From Sphingomonadales bacterium (GTDB taxonomy: Bacteria; Pseudomonadota; Alphaproteobacteria; Sphingomonadales; Sphingomonadaceae): DNA of 64,000 bases. Positions 44,536 to 54,963 of the stretch are shown here, piece by piece (the stretch's first letter is position 1; every line of letters begins with the position of its first letter). A model generated the notes under the pieces. That model made no database searches and had not been told where the DNA came from. It saw only the letters and a list, made by a program, of their open reading frames with translations. Made by a program: the position numbers and the translations under genes. The stretch covers positions 45,310-109,309 of the forward strand of contig JAIXUQ010000061.1 in the NCBI GenBank assembly GCA_027483465.1, read 5' to 3'.

Positions 44536-45797
44536 CAAGCCCGCGCCTTGTTCTCCTTGTCCTCGGCCAGGAAAGCCTTGAACGGGTTCAGCTTTTCGGC
44601 CGCGCCATCGGCAGCCACGCGGCGCAGCTGCTGGTAATACCAGGCCTGCGCGGCAAAGCCGTTGAGGGTGCGCACCAGCTTGAACGGGCTGCCCGGCCCC
44701 AGCCAGCCCGGCCCGATCGCCAGCCGGTCCTCAAAGCGCGGCAGTTCCTCGATATGGCCGTCGATCAGTTCGGCCACGCAATCGGGTTCGGCACACAGCG
44801 GCCGGCCCACGCCCACCAGCGCGATGCCGCTGGCGATGGCATCCTCCATCGCATTCAGGCTGCGAAAGCCGCCGGTCACCATCAGCGGCGGGGTCTTGGC
44901 CTGCATCAGCGTCTTGGCCAATTGCACGAAATAGGCCTCGCGCTGGCGGGTTGAGCCCTGTTTCGGCTCCTCGCGCGGGGTCAGGCCTTCCATGTCCATC
45001 ATCGCCGGCTGTTCATAGGTGCCGCCCGACAATTCCAGGCAATCCACGCCCAGATCGGCCAACCAGCCGGCCACGGTGATGCAATCCTCAAAGGCAAAGC
45101 CGCCCTTCTGGAAATCGGCGCTGTTGAGCTTGACCGAGACGGTGAAATCCGCCCCCACGCGGGCCCGCACCGCCTTCACCGTTTCGGTGAGGAAACGCGC
45201 GCGGTTTTCGAGGGTGCCGCCCCACTCGTCGCGGCGCAGATTGGCCAGCGGGGAGAGGAACTGGCTGATCAGATAGCCGTGCGCGGCATGCACCTGCACC
45301 CCGGTGAAGCCGGCCTCCCGCGCCACGGCGGCGGCATCGGCCCAGCGCTCGATCAGGCCGGTGATCTCGATGCCGTTCAGCGGCACCGGCAGGCCGAACT
45401 GCCCGCCGGGCAGCGCCAGCGGCACCGCCGACGGCGCGCGCGGATGCGGGTTCACCGCCTTTTGCGTCTGCCGCCCGGCATGGTTGATCTGCACCCAGGC
45501 CTGGGTGCCGCCCGCCGTCGCCGCCGCCGCCCAGCGCGCCCAGGCGGCCTTGCCCTCAAGCGCCAGCGGGCCATCGACGATGACATTGCCCGGCCGCTCC
45601 AGATGGCCGCGATCGATCAGCACATTGCCGGTGATCAGCAGCCCGCAGCCGCGATCCGCCCAGCGCCGGTAGAGGTTGCAATGCGCGTCGTTGGGCAGCC
45701 CGTCGCGCAAGGCCAGCCCCTCGGTCATCGCCGCCTTGGCGATGCGGTTGCGAAAACGCTGCCCATTGGGCAGCTGAAACGGCGCGGCGACGGACAT
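44535..45797 (-). CDS. NADH:flavin oxidoreductase (Old Yellow Enzyme family)
   Basis: 420 residues, TIM-barrel flavoenzyme. LPNGQRFRNRIAKAAMTEGLA, LLITGNVLID, QINHAGRQTQKAV (substrate/FMN His region), GVQVHAAHGYLISQFLSPLANLRRDEWGGTLENRARFLTETVKAVR (family signature) and MVTGGFRSLNAMEDAIASGIALVGVGRPL are visible. The ATG at 45797 gives the correct N-terminus. It has the NADH:flavin reductase core without the C-terminal iron-sulfur/FAD module of 2,4-dienoyl-CoA reductase. It would reduce activated C=C bonds with NAD(P)H; a link with the fad cluster next door is unproven. Confidence 0.9.
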   Translation of the reverse strand: MSVAAPFQLPNGQRFRNRIAKAAMTEGLALRDGLPNDAHCNLYRRWADRGCGLLITGNVLIDRGHLERPGNVIVDGPLALEGKAAWARWAAAATAGGTQAWVQINHAGRQTQKAVNPHPRAPSAVPLALPGGQFGLPVPLNGIEITGLIERWADAAAVAREAGFTGVQVHAAHGYLISQFLSPLANLRRDEWGGTLENRARFLTETVKAVRARVGADFTVSVKLNSADFQKGGFAFEDCITVAGWLADLGVDCLELSGGTYEQPAMMDMEGLTPREEPKQGSTRQREAYFVQLAKTLMQAKTPPLMVTGGFRSLNAMEDAIASGIALVGVGRPLCAEPDCVAELIDGHIEELPRFEDRLAIGPGWLGPGSPFKLVRTLNGFAAQAWYYQQLRRVAADGAAEKLNPFKAFLAEDKENKARA

Positions 45798-45879
45798 GGC
45801 GGCTGGACCCCTGTTTGGCCGCCAGCCTGCCGCGAAGGGGCGGGAAGGGCAAGCGTTGATCCGCGCCCTGCCGCCCGAC

Positions 45880-45991
45880 GCCCCCTCCGCCCTGCGGGCA
45901 CCTCCCCCTGTGGGGGAGGATCGTGGTTTGCGCCCGCACATCAGATACTCCCCCTCTGGGGGAGGTGCCGAGCGGAGCGAGGCGGAGGGGG
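45880..45991. repeat. Inverted-repeat element with nested CTCCCCC hairpins
   Basis: The left end (GCCCCCTCCGCC, then GGCACCTCCCCC, 45880-45908) is repeated in reverse complement at the right end (GGGGGAGGTGCC, then GGCGGAGGGGGC, 45957-45991). Two smaller hairpins lie inside: CCTCCCCC-tg-TGGGGGAGG (45901-45919) and CTCCCCC-tc-TGGGGGAG (45949-45965). The core CGAGCGGAGCGAGGCGGAGG is familiar from intergenic repeats of many alphaproteobacteria. It fills most of the gap between the OYE gene and fadJ. Confidence 0.85.
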
Positions 45992-45998
45992 CGGCCCG

Positions 45999-48185
45999 TC
46001 AGGCCGCCTGCTTCGCCGCCCGGCCGTAGAAGCTTTCGCCCCGCGCCGCCATTTCGCGCAGATAGTGCGGCGGGGCGAAGCGTTCGCCATGGGCTTGCGC
46101 CAGCCGGTCGAGCGTTGCCACCACCTGCGCGATGCCGATCGTGTCCATCGCGCTGAACGGCCCGCCGGTGAAGGGCGCAAAGCCCCAGCCGAAGATGGCG
46201 CCCAGGTCACCATCCTGCGGGGTTTCCAGCACGCCTTCGCCCATGCAGCGCGCGCATTCCACCAACTGGCGATAGAGCAGCCGCTCTTTCACCTCGGCCG
46301 CGCTGGGCTGGGTTGCGGCGAGGCCGCCGGCCACCGTCTCCACCAGTTCCGGCCACAGATATTTCTTCCCGCCGCCTTCGGGGTAGACATAGAAGCCGCG
46401 CGCATTCTTGCGACCGAAGCGGCCGATCTCGTTCATCTTGGCGATCACCGTCTCGCCCGGCCCGCCCTTCCAGGCGTCGCCCAGGTCCTGCTTCGTCTGC
46501 TGGGCCACCTTGTAGGACAGGTCGAGGCCAACCTCGTCGTTCACCGCCAGCGGGCCAACCGGCATGCCCATCTGCTTGCCGACATTCTCGATCAGCGCCG
46601 GCACGGTGCCTTCGCCCAGCAGCGCCAGGCCTTCCTGCACATAGGTGCCAAAGCAGCGCGAGGTGTAGAAACCGCGGCTGTCGTTCACCACGATCGGCGT
46701 CTTGCGGATCTGCGCGACATAATCCAGCGCCTTGGCGATCGCCGCCGCGCCGGTCTGCTTGCCAACGATGATCTCCACCAGCGGCATCTTTTCCACCGGC
46801 GAGAAGAAGTGGATGCCGATGAAATTTTCCGGCTTGGACCAGGCTTCGGCCAGGCCGGTGATCGGCAGGGTGGAGGTGTTGGAGCCGAAGATCACATCCG
46901 GGCCGAGCACCGCCTCGGTCTGCTTCGTCACATTGGCCTTGATCTCGCGGGTTTCAAACACCGCCTCGATCACCAGGTCGCAGCCGGCCAGATCGGCATA
47001 ATCGGTGGTCGGCTTGATCCGGTCGAGAATGGCGGCGGCCTTGTCGGCCGGGGTGCGCTTCTTTGCCAGCCGGTCGGCGGTATATTGCTTGCCCTTCTCG
47101 GCGGCTTCGATGCTGGTGTCCAGCAGCACCACCTCGATCCCGGCCTGCGCGCTCACCATGGCAATGCCGGCGCCCATCAGGCCGGCGCCCAGCATGGCGA
47201 CCTTCTTCGTTGGCGCGGGCGGCACGTCCTTGGGGCGGCGGGCGCCCTTTTCGGCGGCCTGTTTCGACACGAACAGGCTGCGGATCATGTTGCCGGCCTG
47301 GGGATCGGCCACCACCTTGGCAAAATACTTGCTCTCGATGCGGATGGCGAGGTCCATCGGCACCTGCACGCCTTCATAAACGGCGCTCAGAATGGCGCGC
47401 GGGGCGTTCATATTGTCCCCGGCGTTCACGTGGGTCATGGCGTTGCCGCCCACGAACATCTGGGCAAAGGCCGGGTTCAAGGCGGTGGCCGGCCCGCCGG
47501 GCATGCGGAAATTCTTCGTATCCCAAGGCTGCACGCCGCCATCGGGATTGGCCTTCACCCAGGCCTTGGCGCGGGCGACGATCTCGGCCAGCGGCGCCAC
47601 TTCCTGCGCCACGCCCAGGCCCAGCGCCTCCTGCGGGCTCATGTTCTTGCCCTGCAACAGATACATCAGCGCCGCCTGCACGCCCATCAGGCGCGGCAGC
47701 CGCTGGGTGCCGCCGGCACCGGGGAACAGGCCGACCATGATTTCCGGCAGGCCCAGCGTGATCTTCGGATTGTCGGCCACCACGCGGTAATGGCAGGCCA
47801 GCACGAATTCCAGGCCGCCGCCCAAAGCGAGGCCGCTCACCGCCGCGGCCACCGGCTTGCCGCAGGTTTCCAGATCGCGCAGCAGCCTGTTGAGGGCGAA
47901 CACGGCATCGAACAGCGCGGCCGTGCGGCTCTTGCCCTCAGGCGGCTTGCCGCCACCCATCAGCGCGCCCATGCCCTTCAGATCGGCCCCGGCCATGAAG
48001 CCGCTGGCCTTGCCAGAGGTGAGCACGGCGCCCTTCACGGCCGCATCGGTCTTCAGCCGCTGAATCGCGGCGGCCAGATCGGCCTGAAGCTCCGGCGTGA
48101 TGACGTTCATCGACTGGCCGGGCACGTCGATGCTGAGGGTGAGGATGCCATCGGCATCAAGATCGGTGTGGATTGCGGTGGTCAT
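45999..48185 (-). CDS. fadJ: Multifunctional enoyl-CoA hydratase/3-hydroxyacyl-CoA dehydrogenase (alpha subunit)
   Basis: 728 residues. The N-terminal crotonase half (VKGAVLTSGKASGFMAGADLKGM and GLALGGGLEFVLACHYRV, the oxyanion loop and catalytic Glu region) leads to the dehydrogenase half. That half has NAD motif MLGAGLMGAGIAMVSAQAG, DLVIEAVFE, FGSNTSTLPIT, FIGIHFFSPVEKMPLVEII and GRFGRKNARGFYVY. It performs steps two and three of beta-oxidation. FadB and FadJ cannot be separated by eye; the length suits FadJ. It is the last of the merR-fadE-fadA-fadJ group, all leftward. Confidence 0.93.
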   Translation of the reverse strand: MTTAIHTDLDADGILTLSIDVPGQSMNVITPELQADLAAAIQRLKTDAAVKGAVLTSGKASGFMAGADLKGMGALMGGGKPPEGKSRTAALFDAVFALNRLLRDLETCGKPVAAAVSGLALGGGLEFVLACHYRVVADNPKITLGLPEIMVGLFPGAGGTQRLPRLMGVQAALMYLLQGKNMSPQEALGLGVAQEVAPLAEIVARAKAWVKANPDGGVQPWDTKNFRMPGGPATALNPAFAQMFVGGNAMTHVNAGDNMNAPRAILSAVYEGVQVPMDLAIRIESKYFAKVVADPQAGNMIRSLFVSKQAAEKGARRPKDVPPAPTKKVAMLGAGLMGAGIAMVSAQAGIEVVLLDTSIEAAEKGKQYTADRLAKKRTPADKAAAILDRIKPTTDYADLAGCDLVIEAVFETREIKANVTKQTEAVLGPDVIFGSNTSTLPITGLAEAWSKPENFIGIHFFSPVEKMPLVEIIVGKQTGAAAIAKALDYVAQIRKTPIVVNDSRGFYTSRCFGTYVQEGLALLGEGTVPALIENVGKQMGMPVGPLAVNDEVGLDLSYKVAQQTKQDLGDAWKGGPGETVIAKMNEIGRFGRKNARGFYVYPEGGGKKYLWPELVETVAGGLAATQPSAAEVKERLLYRQLVECARCMGEGVLETPQDGDLGAIFGWGFAPFTGGPFSAMDTIGIAQVVATLDRLAQAHGERFAPPHYLREMAARGESFYGRAAKQAA

Positions 48186-48281
48186 GGGGTTTCCCCTTTC
48201 AGTTCAGTCCTGGCCCGTGATGTCGAACGGTCTGCCAAGTTCGACGGCAAAGCCGCCGCATTGGCGGCCCGCCGGCCGCGC

Positions 48282-49493
<1,212 letters not shown>

Positions 49494-49504
49494 GGTCAGT
49501 CCTT

Positions 49505-51298
49505 TCAGAACATCTCGGCGGGCAGGGCCATCACCACCTCGGCCCCGGCTTCCAGTTGGGCGCGCAGGGCAGCGGTTTCGGGCAAGACCCGCGCCGCGAA
49601 ATAACGGGCGGTGATCAGCTTGGCGGTGAAGAAATCCGGATCGGCGGTGCCGGCATCCAGCGCAGCCTGGGCCGCCTGCGCCATCTTCAGCCACATATGG
49701 CCCAGCGCGGCATGGCCGAGCAGGCGCATGAAGGCGGTGGCGCCGGCGCCGGCATTGTCAGGATTGGCCAGGCCATGCTGCAACAGCCACATGATGCCGG
49801 CCTGCACGTCACCCATTGCCTTGCCCAGCGGCTGGCAAATGAAGGCCAGCCGTTCATCCCCGGCGGCGGCGGCCAGATCGCCGCCCACCAGGGCCAGCCA
49901 GGCCTGGGTGCCGCGCCCGCCCTTGGCACCCAGCTTGCGGCCGACCAGATCCAGCGCCTGGATGCCGTTGGTGCCTTCATAGATCATGGCGATGCGGGCA
50001 TCGCGGACGAACTGGTCCATGCCCCATTCGGCGATATAGCCATGGCCACCGAGCACCTGCTGGCAATTGGTGGCCACCTCATAGCCGCGATCGGTGCCAT
50101 AGCCCTTGATGACGGGGGTCAAGAGGCTGATCAGATCGTCGGCCAGCTCCCGCTCGGCCGCATCGGGCGATTTGCGCGCCAGGTCGACGCGGATGGCGCT
50201 CCACAGCACCAGGGCGCGCATGGCTTCGGTGAAGGCGCGCGCATCCATCAGCATGCGGCGCACATCGGGGTGGACGATGATCGGATCGGCCTTGCCGTCC
50301 GGGTTCTTCGCCCCGGTCAGGGAACGGCCCTGCAGCCGGCCCTTGGCATATTCAACCGCGTTCTGATAGGCGACGTCGGCCTGGGCCAGGCCCTGGATGC
50401 CCACGCCCAGCCGGGCGGCGTTCATCATGATGAACATGGCAGCCAGGCCCTTCATCTCCTCGCCCAGCATATATCCGGTAGCGCCATCATAGTTCATCAC
50501 GCAGGTGGCGTTGCCGTGGATGCCCATCTTGTGCTCGATGGAGCCACAGGTGACGGCGTTGCGCGCGCCCAGGCTGCCATCGTCGTTGACGATAAACTTG
50601 GGCACGATGAACAGGCTGATGCCCTTCACGCTGTCGGGCGCGCCGGGCGTTTTGGCCAGCACCAGGTGGACGATATTCTCGGCCAGATCATGCTCGCCGG
50701 CCGAAATGAAGATCTTGGTGCCGGTGATCGCCCACGTCCCATCGGCGTTCGGCTCGGCGCGGGTGCGGATCAGGCCCAGATCGGTGCCGCAGTGCGGTTC
50801 GGTCAGGTTCATCGTGCCGGTCCAGCGGCCCTGCACCATCGGCGGCAGCCATTTGGCCTTCTGCTCGGGGCTGCCCACCACTTCGATCGCGGCCTGCGCC
50901 CCTTCCGACAGGCCGGGATACATGGAAAAGGCCATGTTGGCGGCCGACAGATATTCCTGCATCACCGCGCCGATCGTGTAGGGCAGGCCCTGGCCGCCGT
51001 GATGTTCGCTCGCGGTCAGCCCGCCCCAGCCGCCATCGCAGAACGCCTGATAGGCGGCGCGGAAGCCATCGGGCGCCGTCACGCTGCCATCGGCGTTGCG
51101 GGTGCAGCCCTGCCGGTCACCGGGCAGGTTGAGCGGCGCCAGCACCTCGGCGCAGAATTTGCCGCCTTCATTCAGCACCGCCTCGACCAGATCGGGCGAG
51201 ACGCTTTCAAACCCCGGCACATGGGCCTGGCCATAAAGGCCGGCCACGGCATCGAGCACGAACAGCGTGTCCTTCACCGGGGCGCGATAACTGGGCAT
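49505..51298 (-). CDS. fadE: Acyl-CoA dehydrogenase
   Basis: 597 residues. The acyl-CoA dehydrogenase N-, middle and C-terminal domains read [64 protein letters not shown] (FAD/substrate loop), [27 protein letters not shown] and [43 protein letters not shown] (catalytic Glu in the YEGTNGIQ motif). A C-terminal extension of about 120 residues is typical of the 590-600-residue group. First step of beta-oxidation; 11 bp upstream of fadA. Confidence 0.92.
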   Translation of the reverse strand: MPSYRAPVKDTLFVLDAVAGLYGQAHVPGFESVSPDLVEAVLNEGGKFCAEVLAPLNLPGDRQGCTRNADGSVTAPDGFRAAYQAFCDGGWGGLTASEHHGGQGLPYTIGAVMQEYLSAANMAFSMYPGLSEGAQAAIEVVGSPEQKAKWLPPMVQGRWTGTMNLTEPHCGTDLGLIRTRAEPNADGTWAITGTKIFISAGEHDLAENIVHLVLAKTPGAPDSVKGISLFIVPKFIVNDDGSLGARNAVTCGSIEHKMGIHGNATCVMNYDGATGYMLGEEMKGLAAMFIMMNAARLGVGIQGLAQADVAYQNAVEYAKGRLQGRSLTGAKNPDGKADPIIVHPDVRRMLMDARAFTEAMRALVLWSAIRVDLARKSPDAAERELADDLISLLTPVIKGYGTDRGYEVATNCQQVLGGHGYIAEWGMDQFVRDARIAMIYEGTNGIQALDLVGRKLGAKGGRGTQAWLALVGGDLAAAAGDERLAFICQPLGKAMGDVQAGIMWLLQHGLANPDNAGAGATAFMRLLGHAALGHMWLKMAQAAQAALDAGTADPDFFTAKLITARYFAARVLPETAALRAQLEAGAEVVMALPAEMF

Positions 51299-51302
51299 GT
51301 CC

Positions 51303-51779
51303 TCAGGCTTTCAATGAATGTTCGACGATGGCGCAGAATTGTTGCAGTTCCTGGATGGTCGCATCGATATCGGCGCGCTGTTCGGTGAGCAGCGCGATGC
51401 GCGCCCGGCATTTTTCCAGGGTGACGCGCTTTTGCGTCTGGCGGTGATCGCCCACGTCATACAGATCGATCATCTCGCGGATTTCGGCGAGGGAGAAGCC
51501 GACGTTCTTGGCCCGCAGGATCCACGCCAGCCGGGCGCGATCACGGCGGCTGTAGATGCGGTTCTGCCCCTGCCGTTCGGGTGCGATCAGGCCCTGATCC
51601 TCGTAAAAGCGGATGGCGCGCGGCGTGATGTTGAAGCTGAGGGCCAGTTCGGTGATGGTGAACTGGCTGGCATCGCCGGCCGCCGGCGGCGCGGGCGCAG
51701 TGGCAAAGGCCCCGAGCACCTCAGGCAAAAGCGCCGCGGGCGACTCGTCGGTGATGGCAGCCTCGGCCGGATTGCTCAT
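51303..51779 (-). CDS. MerR family regulator of the fad cluster
   Basis: 158 residues. After a flexible N-terminus of about 38 residues, the MerR helix-turn-helix appears: FTITELALSFNITPRAIRFYEDQGLIAPERQGQNRIYSRRDRARLAWILRAKNVGFSLAEIREMIDLY. A dimerisation helix follows (LEKCRARIALLTEQRADIDATIQELQQF). It lacks a metal-binding Cys cluster, so the effector is probably an acyl-CoA, as for LiuR-type regulators. It precedes fadE by 4 bp and has a 22-bp palindrome 16 bp upstream of its start. Confidence 0.88.
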   Translation of the reverse strand: MSNPAEAAITDESPAALLPEVLGAFATAPAPPAAGDASQFTITELALSFNITPRAIRFYEDQGLIAPERQGQNRIYSRRDRARLAWILRAKNVGFSLAEIREMIDLYDVGDHRQTQKRVTLEKCRARIALLTEQRADIDATIQELQQFCAIVEHSLKA

Positions 51780-51794
51780 GGCCGGAAGGGGTAG

Positions 51795-51816
51795 TTGACG
51801 TTTACGTAAAGGTCAA
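51795..51816. promoter_or_regulatory. Near-perfect 22-bp palindrome, probable MerR operator
   Basis: The sequence is TTGAC-g-TTTACGTAAA-g-GTCAA: both outer arms and the ACGT-centred core are symmetrical, with one mismatched pair. On the minus strand it begins with TTGACC, a good -35 box for merR-fad. The TTTACG/CGTAAA core is like the operators described for LiuR-type MerR regulators of acyl-CoA catabolism. Confidence 0.65.
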
Positions 51817-51901
51817 GCTGGCGATGGCATGGTCGGCGTGGCCTTTGCCGCGCGACAAGCGGGGATTGACTTGCAGGCCAAACCACCTGACCGTTTGTGG
51901 C

Positions 51902-52219
51902 ATGGACGATATTGAGCCCAGTTGGGACAAGGCCTTTGGACAGTCCTTGATCGGTGCGGTGGTTCTCGTCGGCATCACCTACGAGGGGCCGGCGGACCAA
52001 CATCAAGAGCAATTCTATGGGACCGTCGAGAAGGTCGGCCCGGACGGCGTGGAGCTTCTGCTTTCAGGTTCACGGGCGGGGGAGCGCTTTACCTTGCCGC
52101 CCGATCCGACCGCCTTCGAGCGAGCCGCGCCAGGCTTGTACCGACTGCGGGAGAGCGGCGACGAGATCGAAGACCCTGACTATATTTCAACCTGGACGAT
52201 CAATCCGCCCGAGCACTGA
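51902..52219 (+). CDS. Uncharacterised 105-residue protein
   Basis: Start ATG at 51902. Not recognised as a named family. The sequence reads as a compact all-beta domain: LIGAVVLVGITYEG, EQFYGTVEKVGPDGVELLLSGSRAGERFTLPPD, AAPGLYRLRESG, EDPDYISTWTINPP. The ordered Gly/Pro motifs and aromatic end look conserved, not random. Codon use is less GC-biased than its neighbours (many TTG, CAA, GTT codons), a hint of recent arrival or low expression. It stands alone between the MerR operator and an SDR. No signal peptide, so probably cytoplasmic. Confidence 0.65.
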   Translation: MDDIEPSWDKAFGQSLIGAVVLVGITYEGPADQHQEQFYGTVEKVGPDGVELLLSGSRAGERFTLPPDPTAFERAAPGLYRLRESGDEIEDPDYISTWTINPPEH

Positions 52220-52266
52220 ACAGGCGCCGTCTCGCGGGCAGCCGAACCTCATGGCGCACAAGCCCT

Positions 52267-52875
52267 TCACGGCCTTTGGACCGCGCCGGCAGCGATGGCG
52301 CGGTTGCCGTGCCGGAACACGCCGGGTTCGCTGCGTTTGGCCAGCGCCATGATGGCCCCAGCCACCGCCTCGGCCGGCAGGCTGCCCATGGCACGCGGCA
52401 GGGCCAGGTCCATCACTGGCGCGGCCCATTGCAGGAAGCGCTCCACCGGGCGGCGTTCGGCGCGGGGGCCGATCAGGAGGCCGGGCTGGAGGATGTCGAG
52501 GCGGGCGAAGGCCATAAGCGCCAGCGCCGCCTCCACCTCACCCTTGGTGCGCGGGTAGAGCAGGCTGGCCTTGGGGTTGGCGCCGACGCTGCTGACGAGG
52601 ATGAAGTGGGTGACCCCGGCGGCCTGGGCCGCGCGGGCGAAAGCGAGGACGGCATCATGATCGACCGCCCGGAAGGCGGCGTCGCTGCCGGCCTTGGCGC
52701 GGGTGGTGCCCAGCGCGCACACGGCAACCCGCGCGGGCGGCAGCGGCGGCAGATCATCGAAATCGGCGACCACACCCGGCCGGCCGGGGATGGGGCGGCG
52801 CGAAACCGGGATGGAATCGGGACAGCGCGCCAGCACCAGCCCGCCGACCAGACCGGTCGCGCCAGCCAGCAACAT
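52267..52875 (-). CDS. NAD(P)H-binding atypical SDR (HTATIP2/oxidoreductase-like)
   Basis: 202 residues starting [18 protein letters not shown], a Rossmann GATGxxG motif. VAVCALGTTRAKAGSDAAFRAVDHDAVLAFARAAQAAGVTHFILVSSVGA, LLYPRTKGEVEAALA and LDILQPGLLIGPRAE match the HTATIP2-like atypical SDR set. Its start overlaps the hisI stop (TGATG), so it is translated with hisI. No reaction can be assigned. Confidence 0.82.
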   Translation of the reverse strand: MLLAGATGLVGGLVLARCPDSIPVSRRPIPGRPGVVADFDDLPPLPPARVAVCALGTTRAKAGSDAAFRAVDHDAVLAFARAAQAAGVTHFILVSSVGANPKASLLYPRTKGEVEAALALMAFARLDILQPGLLIGPRAERRPVERFLQWAAPVMDLALPRAMGSLPAEAVAGAIMALAKRSEPGVFRHGNRAIAAGAVQRP

Positions 52876-53234
52876 CACAGCATCACCAGCCGGCCGCCCT
52901 CCAGCCGGCGATAGAAGCAATTCACCCGGCCGGTATGGCAGGCCGGGCCGGCCGGTTCGACCAGCAGCAGCAGGCAATCCTGATCACAATCGACGCGGAT
53001 TTCGACCACGCGCTGGATGGCGCCGCTGGTCGCCCCCTTGTGCCACAATTCCCGCCGGCTGCGGCTCCAGTAATGCGCCTCGCCGGTGGCCAGCGTGGCG
53101 GCCAGCGCATCGGCGTTCATGTGGGCCACCATCAGCACCGCGCCGGTGGCGGCATCCACCGCCACCGCCGTCAACAGGCCATCGGCGCCCCAGCGCGGCT
53201 GAAAATCCAGGCTTTCGTCAAGTGCATGGCTCAT
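52875..53234 (-). CDS. hisI: Phosphoribosyl-AMP cyclohydrolase
   Basis: 119 residues, the single-domain form without the HisE part. [36 protein letters not shown] and [28 protein letters not shown] hold the metal-binding Asp-Cys-Asp-x-Asp-Cys and catalytic Cys/His set. It opens the ring of phosphoribosyl-AMP in histidine synthesis. No other his gene is nearby. It is divergent from purF over a 91-bp gap, so purine and histidine genes face each other. Confidence 0.95.
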   Translation of the reverse strand: MSHALDESLDFQPRWGADGLLTAVAVDAATGAVLMVAHMNADALAATLATGEAHYWSRSRRELWHKGATSGAIQRVVEIRVDCDQDCLLLLVEPAGPACHTGRVNCFYRRLEGGRLVML

Positions 53235-53325
53235 GTGACACTTTCATCACAAAGGGAGGGGCAGACAAGCGCCCGTGCCCGGCCTATATGGCGCGCACAT
53301 TGCCGAAACACAAAGGCCGTACCCG

Positions 53326-54792
53326 ATGGAACCGATGCTCACCACCGACCCGTGGGAACAGGATCATCTCCACGAGGAATGCGGCGTGTTCGGCGTTTAT
53401 GGCGCCGATGGGGCGGCCGCGCTGGTGGCGCTGGGCCTGCATGCCCTGCAGCACCGCGGCCAGGAAGCCGCCGGCATCACCAGTTTCGATGGCAAGGATT
53501 TCCACACCCACCGCGCCATGGGGCATGTGGCGGGCAATTTCGACAATGATGCGGTGATCGGCAAGCTGAAAGGCGAGATCGCCATCGGCCACAACCGCTA
53601 TTCCACCACCGGCGAAACCGCGCTGCGCAACGTGCAGCCGCTGTTTGCCGAACTGGCCAGCGGCGGCTTTGCCGTGGCCCACAACGGCAATATCTCCAAC
53701 GCCATGACGCTGCGGCGCGAACTGGTGCGGCGCGGCGCCATCTTCCAATCCACCAGCGACACCGAGGTGATCATCCACCTCGTCGCCACCTCATCCTACC
53801 GCACCCTGCTCGATCGCTTCATCGATGCGCTCAAGCGGGTGGAGGGCGCTTACAGCCTCATCTGCCTCACCGCCGAAGGCATGCTCGCCTGCCGCGATCC
53901 GCTCGGCATCCGCCCGCTGGTGCTCGGCCGGCTGGGGGACAGCTACATCCTCGCATCCGAAACCGTGGCGCTCGACATGGTGGGCGCCACCTTCCTGCGC
54001 TCGGTGGAGCCGGGCGAACTGATCATCATCACCGGGCGCGGCCTGCGCTCGATCCGGCCGTTCGCGCCGCAGCGGGCGCGGCCCTGCATCTTTGAACATG
54101 TCTATTTCAGCCGGCCCGATTCGATGATGGACGGCGCCAGCGTCTATGAGGTGCGCAAGCGCATCGGTGCCGAACTGGCGCGCGAAAATCCGGTGGCGGC
54201 CGACATGGTGGTGCCGGTGCCCGACAGCGGGGTGCCCGGCGCCATCGGCTATGCCCAGGAAAGCGGCATCCCGTTCGAACTGGGCATCATCCGCAGCCAT
54301 TATATCGGCCGCACCTTCATCCAGCCGGGGGACCAGATCCGCAATCTGGGCGTGAAGCTGAAGCACAATGCCAACCGCGCGCTGATCGCCGGCAAGCGGG
54401 TGGTGCTGATCGATGACAGCATCGTGCGCGGCACCACCAGCGTGAAGATCGTGCAGATGCTGCGCGAGGCCGGCGCCGAGGAGGTGCATATGCGCATCGC
54501 CAGCCCGCCCACCCGGCACAGCTGCTTCTATGGTGTTGACACGCCGGAACGCGCCAAGCTGCTGGCAGCGCAGATGGACGTGGAGCGGATGCGCGATTTC
54601 ATCAAGGTGGACAGCCTGGCCTTCCTCTCCATCGATGGCCTGTACCGCGCCGTGGGCGAGCCGGTGCGCGACGAACACGCCCCGCAATATTGCGACGCCT
54701 GCTTCACCGGCGATTACCCCACCCGCCTGACCGATCAGGAGGAAGTGGAAGTGCCCGACCAGCTGAGCCTGCTGGCCGAACGGGTCATTTGA
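53326..54792 (+). CDS. purF: Amidophosphoribosyltransferase
   Basis: 488 residues from 53326. A short propeptide ends before the N-terminal nucleophile Cys19 (EECGVFGVYG). The glutaminase domain has LHALQHRGQEAAGI and IGHNRYSTTG; the PRTase domain has VLIDDSIVRGTTS. Cysteines at CIFEHVYFSRPDS, SCFYGVDTP and YCDACFTGDYP match the [4Fe-4S] ligands of Bacillus-type PurF, so this is the oxygen-sensitive, propeptide-processed form. First step of purine synthesis. AAAGG lies ten bases upstream; the further ATG at 53275 is unlikely. Confidence 0.95.
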   Translation: MEPMLTTDPWEQDHLHEECGVFGVYGADGAAALVALGLHALQHRGQEAAGITSFDGKDFHTHRAMGHVAGNFDNDAVIGKLKGEIAIGHNRYSTTGETALRNVQPLFAELASGGFAVAHNGNISNAMTLRRELVRRGAIFQSTSDTEVIIHLVATSSYRTLLDRFIDALKRVEGAYSLICLTAEGMLACRDPLGIRPLVLGRLGDSYILASETVALDMVGATFLRSVEPGELIIITGRGLRSIRPFAPQRARPCIFEHVYFSRPDSMMDGASVYEVRKRIGAELARENPVAADMVVPVPDSGVPGAIGYAQESGIPFELGIIRSHYIGRTFIQPGDQIRNLGVKLKHNANRALIAGKRVVLIDDSIVRGTTSVKIVQMLREAGAEEVHMRIASPPTRHSCFYGVDTPERAKLLAAQMDVERMRDFIKVDSLAFLSIDGLYRAVGEPVRDEHAPQYCDACFTGDYPTRLTDQEEVEVPDQLSLLAERVI

Positions 54793-54802
54793 GCCAGGTC
54801 TT

Positions 54803-54903
54803 CGTCATGCTGAACTTGTTTCGGCATCCATGGCGCACATGCCCCGACCGGCGCGCATGGCCGGCCGCACGCCCATGGATGCTGAAACAAGTTCAGCATG
54901 ACG
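54803..54903. repeat. 31-bp inverted repeat between purF and an SDR gene
   Basis: The arm at 54803-54833 (beginning CGTCATGCTGAACTTGTTTC) is repeated in reverse complement at 54873-54903, with one mismatch in 31 and a 39-base loop. It begins 11 bp after the purF stop. Sequences ending in TTCAGCATGACG are common dispersed intergenic repeats in this bacterial group, from memory. Confidence 0.88.
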
Positions 54904-54963
54904 GGCTTCACGGGATGCGCGATCTGCTTGCCCCTTGTCCAGCACCCGCCTAAGGGCCGCCCC

